Positions 8,130-17,202 are shown, numbered from the stretch's first letter. The stretch: DNA of 64,000 nucleotides from Halomonas campaniensis (GCF_014193375.1 NZ_JACHZF010000003.1:124001-188000), one strand, 5' to 3'. Numbers and translations are program-made. Notes: generated by a model not told the origin, from the sequence alone.

Positions 8130-8786
8130 ATGAGCCTGATCGAACAGACCGTCGGCCGCACCGCCCTGACCCTGCCCGGCGCCACCCGGGTATTCCGCGA
8201 CCACAACATCGACTTCTGCTGCGGCGGACGCATCAGCCTGCGCGAAGCCGCCGAGCGCATCGGCCTGGCCCCCGAGGCCCTGGTCGCCGAGCTCGAGGCG
8301 CTGCCGCAGGGCACGAGCGAGGAGCGCGACTGGCGGGAGGCCAGCAACGACGAGCTGATCGACCATATCCTGACCCGCTATCACGACGTCCACCGCCAGC
8401 AGCTGCCCGAGCTTACGCGCATGGCCCGTCGCGTCGAGCAGGTCCACGGCGAGCGGGACACCTGCCCCAACGGGCTGGCCGACCTGCTCGCCACCATCCA
8501 CCAGGAGATGGAGAGCCATATGCAGAAGGAGGAGCAGATCCTCTTCCCGATGCTGCGCCGGGGCATGGGCGCCCAGGCCCAGGGGCCCATCGCGGTGATG
8601 CGCCACGAGCATGACGACCACGGCGAGAACCTCGAGCAGGTCTTGGCACTGACCGACAACATCACCCCGCCCAAGGGCGCCTGCACCACCTGGCGCGCCC
8701 TCTACACCGGGCTGCGGGAATTCCGCGACGACCTGATGCAGCACATCCACCTGGAGAACAACCTGCTGTTCGAACGCGCCGGCTGA
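8130..8786 (+). CDS. ytfE: Iron-sulfur cluster repair di-iron protein (RIC, YtfE/ScdA)
   Basis: A 218-residue protein. The N-terminal ScdA domain has the paired Cys30-Cys31 (DFCCGG), and a hemerythrin-like four-helix bundle carries His and Glu ligands of the di-iron site (HDVHRQQLPEL, HQEMESHMQKEE, RHEHDDHGEN, HIHLENNLLF). Family members repair Fe-S clusters damaged by NO or oxidants. The start at 8130 has AGGAGGA upstream; the frame is open further 5' but would include the NsrR box, so the shorter start is right. A GC hairpin follows the stop. Confidence 0.95.
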   Translation: MSLIEQTVGRTALTLPGATRVFRDHNIDFCCGGRISLREAAERIGLAPEALVAELEALPQGTSEERDWREASNDELIDHILTRYHDVHRQQLPELTRMARRVEQVHGERDTCPNGLADLLATIHQEMESHMQKEEQILFPMLRRGMGAQAQGPIAVMRHEHDDHGENLEQVLALTDNITPPKGACTTWRALYTGLREFRDDLMQHIHLENNLLFERAG

Positions 8787-8812
8787 ACGATGTCGCGCTG
8801 ACCCGCCCGTCA

Positions 8813-8832
8813 CGGCCCCCGCCCGGGGGCCG
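8813..8832 (+). terminator. Hairpin after ytfE
   Basis: CGGCCCCC and GGGGGCCG pair as a perfect 8-bp stem with loop GCCC, 27 bases after the ytfE stop. The tail is T-poor, so termination efficiency is uncertain. Confidence 0.6.
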
Positions 8833-8908
8833 CTTGCGTTCAGGAGTGCTTGGATTCAAGAAAAAGTGCCGACGCCTGGCCCGCCCGGACACCCAACCCG
8901 GGTCCCCC

Positions 8909-8950
8909 ATGACCCGCGTCAAAAGGCCATGGGGAATGGTCGACTAGCAT
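8909..8950 (+). promoter_or_regulatory. FNR/DNR-type class II promoter of ubiUV
   Basis: ATGAC-CCGC-GTCAA (8909-8922) differs from the TTGAY-N4-RTCAA core at one base. A -10-like TAGCAT sits at 8945-8950, exactly where a class II FNR promoter with its box centred at -41.5 would place it. Confidence 0.65.
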
Positions 8951-8980
8951 GGTCGGGTTTCCCACCACAGGAGGCTCACC

Positions 8981-9976
8981 ATGGAGCTCGTCTGCCCCGC
9001 CGGCAACCTGCCCGCCCTGAAGCGCGCCGTGGACGAAGGGGCCGATGCCGTCTACTTCGGCTTCCAGAACACCACCAACGCCCGCCAGTTCGCCGGTCTC
9101 AACTTCACCGACAGGCGCGCCCGGGAGGGGATCGACTACGCCCACGCCCGCGGCAGGAAGGTGTTCTGCGCCATCAACACCTACCCGCAGCCGGACGGCT
9201 GGGCGCTGTGGACCCGCGCCGTGGACCAGGCCGCGGAACTCGGCGTCGATGCCCTGATCATGGCCGACATGGGGCTGCTCGACTACGCCGCCCGCCGCCA
9301 CCCGGACCTCGCCCGCCACCTCTCGGTGCAGGGCTCGGCGACCAGCCATGAGGCCCTGCGCTTCTACCACGACCAGTTCGGCATCCGGCGCGCCGTGCTG
9401 CCCCGGGTGCTCTCCATCACCCAGGTGCGCGACCTGGCCAAGCAGAGCCCGGTGGAGCTGGAGGTATTCGCCTTCGGCAGCCTCTGCATCATGGCCGAGG
9501 GGCGCTGCTACCTCTCGTCGTATCTCACCGGCGAGTCCCCCAACACCCGCGGGGTCTGCTCGCCGGCCGCCCACGTGCGCTGGGAGGAGACCCCGAAGGG
9601 TCTGGAGTCGCGCCTCAACGGCGTGCTGATCGACCGCTACGGCGAGGGCGAGAACGCCGGCTATCCGACGCTGTGCAAGGGGCGCTTCGAGGTGGGGGGC
9701 GAGACCTACCACGCCATCGAGGAGCCCACCAGCCTCAACACCCTGGAGCTCTTGCCCGAGCTCGCGGAGCTCGGCATCAGCGCGGTGAAGATCGAAGGCC
9801 GCCAGCGCAGCCCGGCCTATGTGTCGAAGGTGGCTGGCATCTGGCGCCAGGCCCTGGATCGCCTCGAGCGTGCTCCCGGCCGCTTCCACGCCGAACCCGC
9901 CTGGATGACCGGCCTCGGCGAGGTCTCCGAAGGCAGCACCACCACCCTGGGCGCCTACGAGCGCCGCTGGAAATAG
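8981..9976 (+). CDS. ubiU: O2-independent ubiquinone biosynthesis protein UbiU (U32 family)
   Basis: 331 residues of the peptidase-U32-like family. Cys169, Cys176, Cys193 and Cys232 fall at the positions of the four [4Fe-4S] ligands of E. coli UbiU. UbiU and UbiV form a complex needed for hydroxylation steps of ubiquinone synthesis without oxygen, with UbiT as lipid-binding partner. It is first in a ubiU-ubiV-nrdG-like operon behind an FNR/DNR box; ubiT is at 16660. The start has AGGAGG seven bases upstream. Confidence 0.95.
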   Translation: MELVCPAGNLPALKRAVDEGADAVYFGFQNTTNARQFAGLNFTDRRAREGIDYAHARGRKVFCAINTYPQPDGWALWTRAVDQAAELGVDALIMADMGLLDYAARRHPDLARHLSVQGSATSHEALRFYHDQFGIRRAVLPRVLSITQVRDLAKQSPVELEVFAFGSLCIMAEGRCYLSSYLTGESPNTRGVCSPAAHVRWEETPKGLESRLNGVLIDRYGEGENAGYPTLCKGRFEVGGETYHAIEEPTSLNTLELLPELAELGISAVKIEGRQRSPAYVSKVAGIWRQALDRLERAPGRFHAEPAWMTGLGEVSEGSTTTLGAYERRWK

Positions 9977-9987
9977 GAGAGAGCCCC

Positions 9988-10908
9988 ATGTCCGAGACCC
10001 CCAAGCTCCAGCTGTCGCTGGGCCCGGTGCTCTTCTACTGGACCCACGAGCGCTACGCCGACTTCTATCGGGAGGCCGCCGACTGGCCCGTCGAGATCGT
10101 CCACCTGGGCGAGTCGGTCTGCTCCCGGCGCCGGGACATGAAGCTCGACGACTGGCTGGGCATCGGCCGCGAGCTGACCCAGAGCGGCAAGCAGGTGGTG
10201 CTCGCGAGCCAGACCCTGATCGAGTCCGAGGCCGACCTGCGCGACCTGCGCAAGCTGTGCGACAACGGCGAGTTCCTGGTGGAGGCCAACGACCAGAGCG
10301 CCCTGCAGCGCCTCTCCTCGGCCGGCCTGCCCTTCGTCGCCGGCGCCGCCCTGAACCTCTACAACCCGGCCACGCTTGCGGTGCTCTCACGCGCCGGCAT
10401 GCAGCGCTGGCAGGCGCCGGTAGAGATGTCGAGGGAGGACCTCGCCCGGCTGCTGGCCGACTGCCAGGACGAGGGCCTCGAGGCGCCCTGCGAGGTGTTC
10501 GCCTACGGCCACCTGCCGCTCGCCTGGTCGTCGCGCTGCTTCACCGCACGGCGCTACCAGAAGCCCAAGGACCGCTGCCAGTTCGTCTGCCAGAAGCACC
10601 CGGAGGGCCTGGCGCTGCGCTCCCAGGAAGACCAACAGGTGTTCACCCTGAACGGCATCCAGACCCTCTCCGGGGCCTGCCAGGACCTGCGCCACGAGCT
10701 GCCCGCCATGGCCGAGATGGGGGTCGGCATCGCCCGCCTGAGCCCGCGCCCCGAGGGCATGGCCGAGGTGGTCACCGCCTTCGACGCCGCCCGCCGCGGC
10801 GAGCTGGCCGCGCCGGACCCGCTCAGCCTGGTCGACGCCGAGATCTGCGACGGCTACTGGCACGGTCGACCCGGCATGGACCACAGCCGGGCCGCCGCCC
10901 TCGGGTAA
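9988..10908 (+). CDS. ubiV: O2-independent ubiquinone biosynthesis protein UbiV (U32 family)
   Basis: 306 residues, 11 bases after ubiU. Cys45, Cys184, Cys197 and Cys201 reproduce the spacing of the [4Fe-4S] ligands of UbiV. It is the obligate partner of UbiU in anaerobic ubiquinone synthesis. The ATG at 9988 is preceded by AGGAGAGAG; the frame is open upstream only by chance. Coexpression with denitrification genes fits, since nitrite and N2O respiration draw electrons from quinol. Confidence 0.95.
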   Translation: MSETPKLQLSLGPVLFYWTHERYADFYREAADWPVEIVHLGESVCSRRRDMKLDDWLGIGRELTQSGKQVVLASQTLIESEADLRDLRKLCDNGEFLVEANDQSALQRLSSAGLPFVAGAALNLYNPATLAVLSRAGMQRWQAPVEMSREDLARLLADCQDEGLEAPCEVFAYGHLPLAWSSRCFTARRYQKPKDRCQFVCQKHPEGLALRSQEDQQVFTLNGIQTLSGACQDLRHELPAMAEMGVGIARLSPRPEGMAEVVTAFDAARRGELAAPDPLSLVDAEICDGYWHGRPGMDHSRAAALG

Positions 10909-10915
10909 GCGCCCC

Positions 10916-11653
10916 ATGATCCCGCTACAGGACGCGCTCGCCGGCGAGATCCGTCTGCCCATCGCCGGCTTCGACGCCCGTGACGATCACGCCTTCCCGG
11001 GCCGGCGGGCGGCGGTGGTCTATCTGCAGGGCTGCCCGCTGGCATGCGGCTACTGCGAGACGGCGGGCAGCATGGGGCCGGCGCGCCGGGCCGCCCCGGG
11101 CGAGTGGCAGGCCATGGAGGCGCTGCTGGCCACGCGGCTGGGGGAGATCGACGCCGTGGTCTTCAGCGGCGGCGAGCCCACCCTGCACCCCGACCTGCCG
11201 GCCGCCGCCGAGGCCTGCCGGACCCTGGGCCTGGCGGTGGGGCTGCACACCGCCGGCCCCTACCCGGAGCGGCTCGAGGCGCTGCTGCCGGGGCTCGACT
11301 GGGTGGCGCTGGATACCAAGGGACGCGGCGCCGACTTCGATCGCATCAGCGGCCGGCCCGGCATCTGGCGGCGCCACGCGCGCAGCCTCTCGCTGCTGCT
11401 GGAGGGCGACACCCCCTTCGAGTGCCGCACCACGGTGCACTGGCGCGACTTCACCCTGGAGGAGCTCGAGCGCCTGGCCATGACCCTGGCCGACTGCGGC
11501 GTGAGCCACTACGCCATCCAGCTCGCCCGTCGGGAGCGCTGCCTCGACCCCGGCTACTGCACGCCGGTGGAGGGCGCCCCGCCCCGGGAGGCGCTGGAGG
11601 CCCTGGTGCGGCGGCTCAGGCGCCACTTCGAGCACGTCGAGTTGCGCGGCTGA
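10916..11653 (+). CDS. NrdG-like radical SAM activating protein
   Basis: 245 residues; radical SAM cluster motif Cys40-Cys44-Cys47 (CPLACGYC) and a GGEP motif in FSGGEPTLHPD. It resembles the anaerobic ribonucleoside-triphosphate reductase activase NrdG, which installs a glycyl radical on NrdD. No NrdD is in the window; the class II reductase NrdJ nearby needs no activase. The gene is seven bases after ubiV and clearly in its operon. It could instead belong to another subgroup of activases serving a different glycyl-radical partner. Confidence 0.75.
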   Translation: MIPLQDALAGEIRLPIAGFDARDDHAFPGRRAAVVYLQGCPLACGYCETAGSMGPARRAAPGEWQAMEALLATRLGEIDAVVFSGGEPTLHPDLPAAAEACRTLGLAVGLHTAGPYPERLEALLPGLDWVALDTKGRGADFDRISGRPGIWRRHARSLSLLLEGDTPFECRTTVHWRDFTLEELERLAMTLADCGVSHYAIQLARRERCLDPGYCTPVEGAPPREALEALVRRLRRHFEHVELRG

Positions 11654-11680
11654 CGCGGAACACCAGAGCGAGTCACCACC

Positions 11681-12808
11681 ATGTATCTGACGCTGGTTGA
11701 TCTTCTGCTGGCCACCAGCATCATCCAGTCGCTGGGCCTGGCCGCCTTCCTGCTATTGCCGGAGATGTTTCGGCTGATCAGCAACCGCCTGCTCGCAGCC
11801 AGTGTCCTGGCTTTCGCGGCCGGCCTGGGCGAGGTCTTCCTCTATTCCACCGGGCTGGCCCTTCAGCACCCCAACCTGGCCTACCTGGGCAGCCTGGTCG
11901 GCCTGCTCCAGGCGAGCCTGCTCTACCTCTATGCCCAGTCACTGATGTATCGCGACTTCCGCCTGATGCCCCGACACGCCGTGCATACCCTGCTGTTCTG
12001 GGTCGTGTCGGCGATCTTCCTGGTGGAGTACTATCTGCAGCCCGGCGAGGTGAAACTGCAGATCCTGCAGAGTCGCGACCATCCGGGTGTCCTCACCTCC
12101 CCGCTGCTGGCCGCCGCCATCCACCTGGTCTTCCTGGGCTACCTCTGGGCCACCATTCGAGCGCTGAGCCGCTTCGGCACCACGCTGCGCCGCCTCTTCT
12201 CCAACCTGGAGAACAAGCAGCTGGCCTGGCTGCGAACGCTGCTGATCGGCTACGCCTTCGTCTGGACGCTCAGCCTCATCTACTGCCTCTCTGCCCATGT
12301 CTTCAGGAGCCATGCCCTGTGGGTCTCCACCATCGGTGCAGTCACCGGCTTCCTGTTCATCAACTACCTGATCATCAACGCCCTGCGCCAGCCCGTCATC
12401 TTCTCGGGGCTGAGTGCCGAAGAGGCCCGCCTCGCGCAGGCAGAAGCCGACCCGAGTCCGCCAGGCAGGGAGATGGATGACGCACTGCTTCGGCGTCTCG
12501 AGACCCACATGGCAGAGGCCAGGCCCTACCTGGACGCCAACCTGACGGTGGAACAACTGGCCCGGCAACTCGGCGTGCCCACCCGTGAACTGTCGCGAGC
12601 CATCAACCAGGGGCTCGACAAGAACTTCTTCGAGTTCGTCAGCGACTACCGCATCGCCGAGGCCTGTCGCCAGCTGAGAACCGTCGAGGCCGGCACCACC
12701 ATCCTCCAGGTGATGTACGACTCCGGCTTCAACTCCAAGTCGGTGTTCAACACGGCCTTCAAGAAGGCCACCGGCATGACGCCCAGCGCCTATCGCGCCC
12801 GTTCATGA
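11681..12808 (+). CDS. Membrane-anchored AraC-family transcriptional regulator
   Basis: 375 residues. The first ~245 contain about seven hydrophobic helices, and the C-terminal 100 residues are a typical AraC double helix-turn-helix ending with the family signature GFNSKSVFNTAFKKATGMTPSAYR. Such seven-helix AraC proteins are thought to sense signals at the membrane. The gene lies 27 bases after the nrdG-like gene in the same direction. Codon use is slightly less GC-biased than its neighbours. Target unknown; the exported-protein gene downstream is one possibility. Confidence 0.88.
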   Translation: MYLTLVDLLLATSIIQSLGLAAFLLLPEMFRLISNRLLAASVLAFAAGLGEVFLYSTGLALQHPNLAYLGSLVGLLQASLLYLYAQSLMYRDFRLMPRHAVHTLLFWVVSAIFLVEYYLQPGEVKLQILQSRDHPGVLTSPLLAAAIHLVFLGYLWATIRALSRFGTTLRRLFSNLENKQLAWLRTLLIGYAFVWTLSLIYCLSAHVFRSHALWVSTIGAVTGFLFINYLIINALRQPVIFSGLSAEEARLAQAEADPSPPGREMDDALLRRLETHMAEARPYLDANLTVEQLARQLGVPTRELSRAINQGLDKNFFEFVSDYRIAEACRQLRTVEAGTTILQVMYDSGFNSKSVFNTAFKKATGMTPSAYRARS

Positions 12809-12871
12809 CCGCCCGACGTGCTCATCGACCTGCCCGCGATGTTCGACTTTCCGAAATACGCCGCAAGAACC

Positions 12872-12885
12872 ATCAATATATTGAT
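12872..12885. promoter_or_regulatory. Palindrome upstream of the DUF6448-like gene
   Basis: ATCAATATATTGAT is a perfect 14-bp palindrome in a locally AT-rich stretch between the AraC gene and the exported-protein gene. It is probably part of a promoter or operator; the binder is not identifiable. Confidence 0.4.
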
Positions 12886-13012
12886 ATTAATAGAGTTATG
12901 GCGAGGTTCGATCTCAGGCCTTCGAACGACCCCGACCTCTCGGCTCCCTAGCATGGAGGAACAGTCGGCATGCCGCTCGACTGGCCCATCCACGATTTCG
13001 GAGCAAGACACC

Positions 13013-13606
13013 ATGACCCTGCCACTTCGCAAGCATCTTCTGGCCATCGCCGCCACTTCCGCCCTTGCCCTGCCGCTGGCCACCCCGGCGTTCGCCCACT
13101 GCGATGCCATGGACGGCCCGGTGATCTCGGAAGCTCGGCTGGCGCTGGAGTCGGGCGATATCACGCCGGTTCTCAAGTGGGTTCCCGCCGACGATGAAGC
13201 AGCGCTCGCGTCCATGTTCGACAAGACCCTCGAGGTGCGCGCGCTCGGTGACAATGCCCGGGAGCTGGCTGACCAGCAGTTCTTCGCCAGGCTGGTAGCC
13301 ATTCACCGCGCCCATGAAGGTGCGCCTTTCACCGGTATCAAGCCGGCCGGCGACATCGACCCCGCCGTCCAGCTGGCTGACAGGGCGCTGGAAGAGGGCG
13401 AGATCGATGCCTTCCTGGCGCGTATCGTAGAGAAGTTCGAACAGGAGGCTCGCTCGGCCTTCGAGACCACCCTGGCCGCCAGGCAGCAAGCCGGTAACGA
13501 CCCCGAGCTGGGACGAGAGTTCGTCGACCACTATGTGCACTACGTCCACTATCTGGAAGATGTACACAATGTGATCGCCGGCAACGCCAGTGCTCACGAT
13601 CACTGA
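13013..13606 (+). CDS. Exported DUF6448-like protein
   Basis: A 197-residue protein with a clear Sec signal peptide cleaved after about residue 28 (TPAFA-HCDAMDGP). The mature part is helical, starts with HCDAMDGPV and ends with a His-rich tail (HYVHYVHYLEDVHNVIAG, then HDH), suggesting metal binding. It matches what I recall of the DUF6448 family, of unknown function. The start at 13013 is supported by GGAG nine bases upstream and by the signal peptide. Confidence 0.75.
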   Translation: MTLPLRKHLLAIAATSALALPLATPAFAHCDAMDGPVISEARLALESGDITPVLKWVPADDEAALASMFDKTLEVRALGDNARELADQQFFARLVAIHRAHEGAPFTGIKPAGDIDPAVQLADRALEEGEIDAFLARIVEKFEQEARSAFETTLAARQQAGNDPELGREFVDHYVHYVHYLEDVHNVIAGNASAHDH

Positions 13607-13623
13607 GCGCCACCCCAGAAACG

Positions 13624-13661
13624 CCACCGCCCCGGGCCACTCTCGTGACCCGGGGCGGTGG
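13624..13661. terminator. Bidirectional terminator between the DUF6448-like gene and nrdJb
   Basis: A 13-bp perfect stem (CCACCGCCCCGGG with CCCGGGGCGGTGG) around a 12-base loop, placed between two convergent genes. Confidence 0.75.
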
Positions 13662-13687
13662 GCGTTCGTCGCCTGGGGATCAGCCTG

Positions 13688-14440
13688 TCAGCCGCACTTG
13701 GACCAGCCGCAGCCGGAGTAGCAGGTGGGGCAGCCGTCCATCATGATCAGCTCGCCGTTGCACTCGGGGCAGTGGCCGACCACGGTGGGGCCGTCGCCCT
13801 TGGCGTGGGCGGCCTCCTGGGCCTTGCGCTCGGCCTGCTCGATCTCCTCGGGCGTGGGCGGCTCCCACAGGTGGCCGCTGGCCTGGCGCTGGGCGTAGCG
13901 CGCCACCAGCTCCTCCACCGGCACCTGGTTGCCGTCCTGGTCGAGGAAGCCGCGGCGGTAGAGGATCTGCTGGATCGACCAGGCGATGGCCGCCACTTCG
14001 GAGTCGTGGAACATCGGCTTGCCCCAGCGGTTCATGCCGCAGCGCACCAGGCCCTTGTCCCAGGCCACCTTGCGCAGGTCGGCCACCGCCTGGGTGACGT
14101 AGCCGCCCCGGGCGGCCAGCGACAGGCTGCGCATGGTAGCGGTGATCCACTGGTGCTCGCTGGAGAGCTGGCCGGAGGGGAAGAAGAACTCCACCGGGCG
14201 CTCGATCACCACCCGCTTGCCGTTGAGCACGCCCTCCACGGGCATGAAGGAGACCAGCAGGTAGACCTTCTTGCGCCCCTCGGCGCCGACGTAGGAGATC
14301 TTCTCCGAGACGGCCTCCAGGGTGCCCTCGGGGCGCGAGGGGATGCGCACCGTGAGCGGGTTCTCCTCGGCCAACGGCGGCTCTTCCACCGCCTTCTTGA
14401 CGCTGTAGGACACGATCTTTGACGAAATCTCGACGGCCAT
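13688..14440 (-). CDS. nrdJb: Class II ribonucleotide reductase, NrdJb subunit
   Basis: 250 residues, the separate C-terminal part of a split adenosylcobalamin-dependent ribonucleotide reductase as in Pseudomonas aeruginosa. It ends with a Cys-rich tail (CPECNGEL, then CPTCYSGCGWSKCG) that probably binds a metal and carries the redox thiols that re-reduce the active site. The start at 14440 has GGAGGAG seven bases upstream. It lies 75 bases after nrdJa and is presumably cotranscribed with it. Confidence 0.9.
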   Translation of the reverse strand: MAVEISSKIVSYSVKKAVEEPPLAEENPLTVRIPSRPEGTLEAVSEKISYVGAEGRKKVYLLVSFMPVEGVLNGKRVVIERPVEFFFPSGQLSSEHQWITATMRSLSLAARGGYVTQAVADLRKVAWDKGLVRCGMNRWGKPMFHDSEVAAIAWSIQQILYRRGFLDQDGNQVPVEELVARYAQRQASGHLWEPPTPEEIEQAERKAQEAAHAKGDGPTVVGHCPECNGELIMMDGCPTCYSGCGWSKCG

Positions 14441-14515
14441 CAGGGGGCTCCTCCGGAAAGTTGTTGGGTGGCACTGGGCATCCATCGCTCGGGGCTGATC
14501 CGGCAAGTGCCGTTA

Positions 14516-16627
14516 CTACCACTTGCCATAGGTGCCTTCCTTCAGCGCGTCATAGAGGTTCGCCGCGTTGTGCTCCTCGCCGTCATAGACCACCTTCTCG
14601 TCGCCACGCAGCTCCACGGTCTCGCCGTTCTCCAGCTCGAAGACATAGGTGGTGTTCTTGAGGTCGTCCTCGCGCACCAGCACGCCCTGGAAGGCCTCCG
14701 GGTTGAAGCGGAAGGTGGTGCAGCCCTTGAGCTTGCTGGCGTAGGCGTCCAGGTAGAGGTCCTTGAACGAGTCGAAGGCAAACTCGGTGGGCACGTTCAC
14801 CGTCTTGGAGATCGCCGAGTCGACCCAGGCCTGGGCGGCGGCCTGCACCGCCACGTGCTGCTTCGGGCTCACCGCGTCGGCGGTGATGAAGTAGTCCGGC
14901 AGGTCGCTCTCCACGGCGTCGGCGGCGATGAAGTGGCGGTAGGCCGCCAACTCGAAGGAGACCACCTCCACCTGCCCCTTGGTCTTCTTGCCCGACTGGA
15001 TCACGTTGCGGAAGTAGCGATGCGAGAACGACGGCTCGATGCCGTTGGAGGCGTTGTTGCCCAGCGACAGCGAGATGGTGCCGGTGGGCGCGATGGAGCT
15101 GTGGTGGGTGAAGCGCGCGCCGTGCTCGGCAAGCTGGGCCACCAGCTCCGGCTCCACCTCGGCGACCTTCTGCATGTAGCGGCTGTAGCGGGCGTGCAGG
15201 ATGCGGCCCGGCACCTTGTCGCCCACCTCGTAGCCGTCCTGCTTGAGCTCGGGGCGCTCGCGCATCATCCGCGGGGTGATCTCGTAGTCCTCGTCGAGTG
15301 CCGGAGCCATGCCCTTCTCGCGGGAGAGTTCCAGGGCCTGCTTCCAGCCCTCGATGGCCAGGTTGCGGCTCACCTCCTCGGTGAAGGCCAGCGACTCCGG
15401 CGAGCCGTAGGGGATCTTGAGCATGGTCAGGGTGGAGCCCAGGCCCAAAAAGCCCATGCCGTGGCGGCGCTTGGCCTCGATCTCGCGGCGCTGGCCCGGC
15501 AGCGGCAGGCCGCTGATCTCCACCACGTTGTCGAGCATGCGGGTGAAGATCGCCACCACCTGGCGGTAGCGCTCCCAGTCGAAGCGGGGCTTCTTGCCGA
15601 AGGGGTCGATGACGAAGCGGGTCAGGTTGACCGAGCCCAGCAGGCAGGCGCCCTCCGGGGGCAGCGGCTGCTCGCCGCAGGGGTTGGTGGCGCGGATCTC
15701 CTCGCAGAACCAGTTGTTGTTCATGCGATTGACCTGATCGATCAGGATGAAGCCCGGCTCGGCGAAGTCGTAGGTCGACTTCATGATGGTGTCCCACAGC
15801 TCGCGGGCCTTGATCACCTCCACGATGCGGCAGGCCACGCGGCCCTCGGCGTCGACGGTGTAGCCCTCTTCCACCACCGGCCAGTCGCGGTAGAGCAGCT
15901 CGCTCGCGTCGACGTCCTCCTTCTCGCCCTCGTGGAGCGGGAAGGCCAGCGGCCAGTCGGCGTCCTGCTTCACCGCTTCCATGAACTCGTCGGTGATCAG
16001 CAGGCTGAGGTTGAACTGGCGCAGGCGCCCCGCCTCGCGCTTGGCCTCGATGAACTGGCGCACGTCCGGATGGCCGACATCGAAGGTGCCCATCTGGGCG
16101 CCGCGGCGCCCGCCGGCGGAGGCCACCGTGAAGCACATCTTGTCGTAGATATCCATGAACGCCAGGGGGCCGTTGGTGCCGGCCCCGGCGCCGAACACGA
16201 AGGCCCCCTTGTGGCGCAGGGTGGAGAAGTCGTAGCCGATGCCGCAGCCCGCCTTGAGGGTCATGCCGGCGTCGACCACGGAGTCGAGGATGTCGTGCAT
16301 GGAGTCGCGGATGGTGCGCGACACCGTGCAGTTGATCAGGCTGACCGCCGGCTTGTAGGCCTCGGCGCCGGCGTTGGACATGATCCGGCCGGCGGGAATG
16401 GCACCGTTCTCCAGGGCCCAGCGGAACTTCGGCAGCCACTCGTCGGCCTTGTCGCCTTCCACCGCGGCCAGGGCGCGGGCCACCCGCTCCCAGGTGGCGG
16501 AAACGTCCTTGTCCACGGGCTTGCCGTGGCGGTCCTTGAGGCGGTACTTGGCATCCCAGATGTCGCGGGAGGGGGCCTGCAGGGGCACCTCGTTGGATGA
16601 CTTCACTGCCTTGGTGGAAGTGCTCAT
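14516..16627 (-). CDS. nrdJa: Class II (adenosylcobalamin-dependent) ribonucleotide reductase, NrdJa catalytic subunit
   Basis: 703 residues with the ten-stranded barrel signatures of ribonucleotide reductases: NPCGEQPLPPEG, GCGIGYDFSTLR, MGFLGLG and APTGTISLSLGNNASNGIEP. It reduces ribonucleotides using a cobalamin-derived radical and so works with or without oxygen. Split NrdJa/NrdJb is known from pseudomonads. It follows ubiT by 33 bases, and the gap is far too short for a cobalamin riboswitch. Transcription therefore probably starts at the FNR/DNR promoter ahead of ubiT. Confidence 0.95.
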   Translation of the reverse strand: MSTSTKAVKSSNEVPLQAPSRDIWDAKYRLKDRHGKPVDKDVSATWERVARALAAVEGDKADEWLPKFRWALENGAIPAGRIMSNAGAEAYKPAVSLINCTVSRTIRDSMHDILDSVVDAGMTLKAGCGIGYDFSTLRHKGAFVFGAGAGTNGPLAFMDIYDKMCFTVASAGGRRGAQMGTFDVGHPDVRQFIEAKREAGRLRQFNLSLLITDEFMEAVKQDADWPLAFPLHEGEKEDVDASELLYRDWPVVEEGYTVDAEGRVACRIVEVIKARELWDTIMKSTYDFAEPGFILIDQVNRMNNNWFCEEIRATNPCGEQPLPPEGACLLGSVNLTRFVIDPFGKKPRFDWERYRQVVAIFTRMLDNVVEISGLPLPGQRREIEAKRRHGMGFLGLGSTLTMLKIPYGSPESLAFTEEVSRNLAIEGWKQALELSREKGMAPALDEDYEITPRMMRERPELKQDGYEVGDKVPGRILHARYSRYMQKVAEVEPELVAQLAEHGARFTHHSSIAPTGTISLSLGNNASNGIEPSFSHRYFRNVIQSGKKTKGQVEVVSFELAAYRHFIAADAVESDLPDYFITADAVSPKQHVAVQAAAQAWVDSAISKTVNVPTEFAFDSFKDLYLDAYASKLKGCTTFRFNPEAFQGVLVREDDLKNTTYVFELENGETVELRGDEKVVYDGEEHNAANLYDALKEGTYGKW

Positions 16628-16659
16628 TCGGATGGCTCCGGAAGTTTGTCGGTTGCGGT

Positions 16660-17154
16660 TCAGCTCGTTCGGTTCGCCAGCCGCTCAAGGCGGACCAGCA
16701 GTTCGCCGAAGGGGCCCTGGGCCAGACCCTCCTCGCGACCGTCGAGCAGGTTCTTGACCATCAGCCCCAGTTCGGTGTCGCCCTCGATCAGCAGGCGGCG
16801 CTGGAAGAACAGCGCATCGGGATCCTCGCGGCGGGTGGCCAGGCAGAGGAACTCCCGCCAGCCGCCGCGGATGGTGGCCTCGCCGGACTGGACACACACC
16901 CTCAGGCGCTCGCCCTCCAGGGTGAGGGTCAGCGCCATGCCGAGGTCCTCGATGGCCAGGGTGATGCGGCGCCCCTCCAGGGCGTCGAACTCCCCCTCGG
17001 CCAGGGGCTCGGCGAAGGTGCGGTTGAGCAGCGGTTCCACCAGGCGGCGCTTGACGCCGACCGGCACACGCGGATCGATGGCGCGAATCAGGCGGGCGGG
17101 GGCGGGAGGACGCGGCAGGGCCTGTAACGGTAGAGGCAACAACGGCAGGGACAT
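16660..17154 (-). CDS. ubiT: O2-independent ubiquinone biosynthesis accessory factor UbiT (SCP2 domain)
   Basis: 164 residues with an SCP2 lipid-carrier domain; the stretch FFQRRLLIEGDTELGL is characteristic of UbiT/YhbT. UbiT binds ubiquinone intermediates and works with UbiU-UbiV. The ATG at 17154 is preceded by AGGAGAG. It heads an apparent ubiT-nrdJa-nrdJb operon. Placing it apart from ubiUV but under a similar box suggests shared anaerobic control. Confidence 0.92.
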   Translation of the reverse strand: MSLPLLPLPLQALPRPPAPARLIRAIDPRVPVGVKRRLVEPLLNRTFAEPLAEGEFDALEGRRITLAIEDLGMALTLTLEGERLRVCVQSGEATIRGGWREFLCLATRREDPDALFFQRRLLIEGDTELGLMVKNLLDGREEGLAQGPFGELLVRLERLANRTS

Positions 17155-17202
17155 GACAGCTCTCCTGAGGGTAACCATGCGGCCGGGGCCGCCGAACCGT
17201 TC

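Noticed and set aside
14468-16600. A 710-codon plus-strand frame opposite nrdJa
   Set aside because: Same shadow effect; the minus-strand frame encodes a full class II ribonucleotide reductase.
16628-16659. Cobalamin riboswitch ahead of nrdJa
   Set aside because: The gap to ubiT is about 32 bases, far too short. I also saw no B12-box-like segment in the leader of ubiT.
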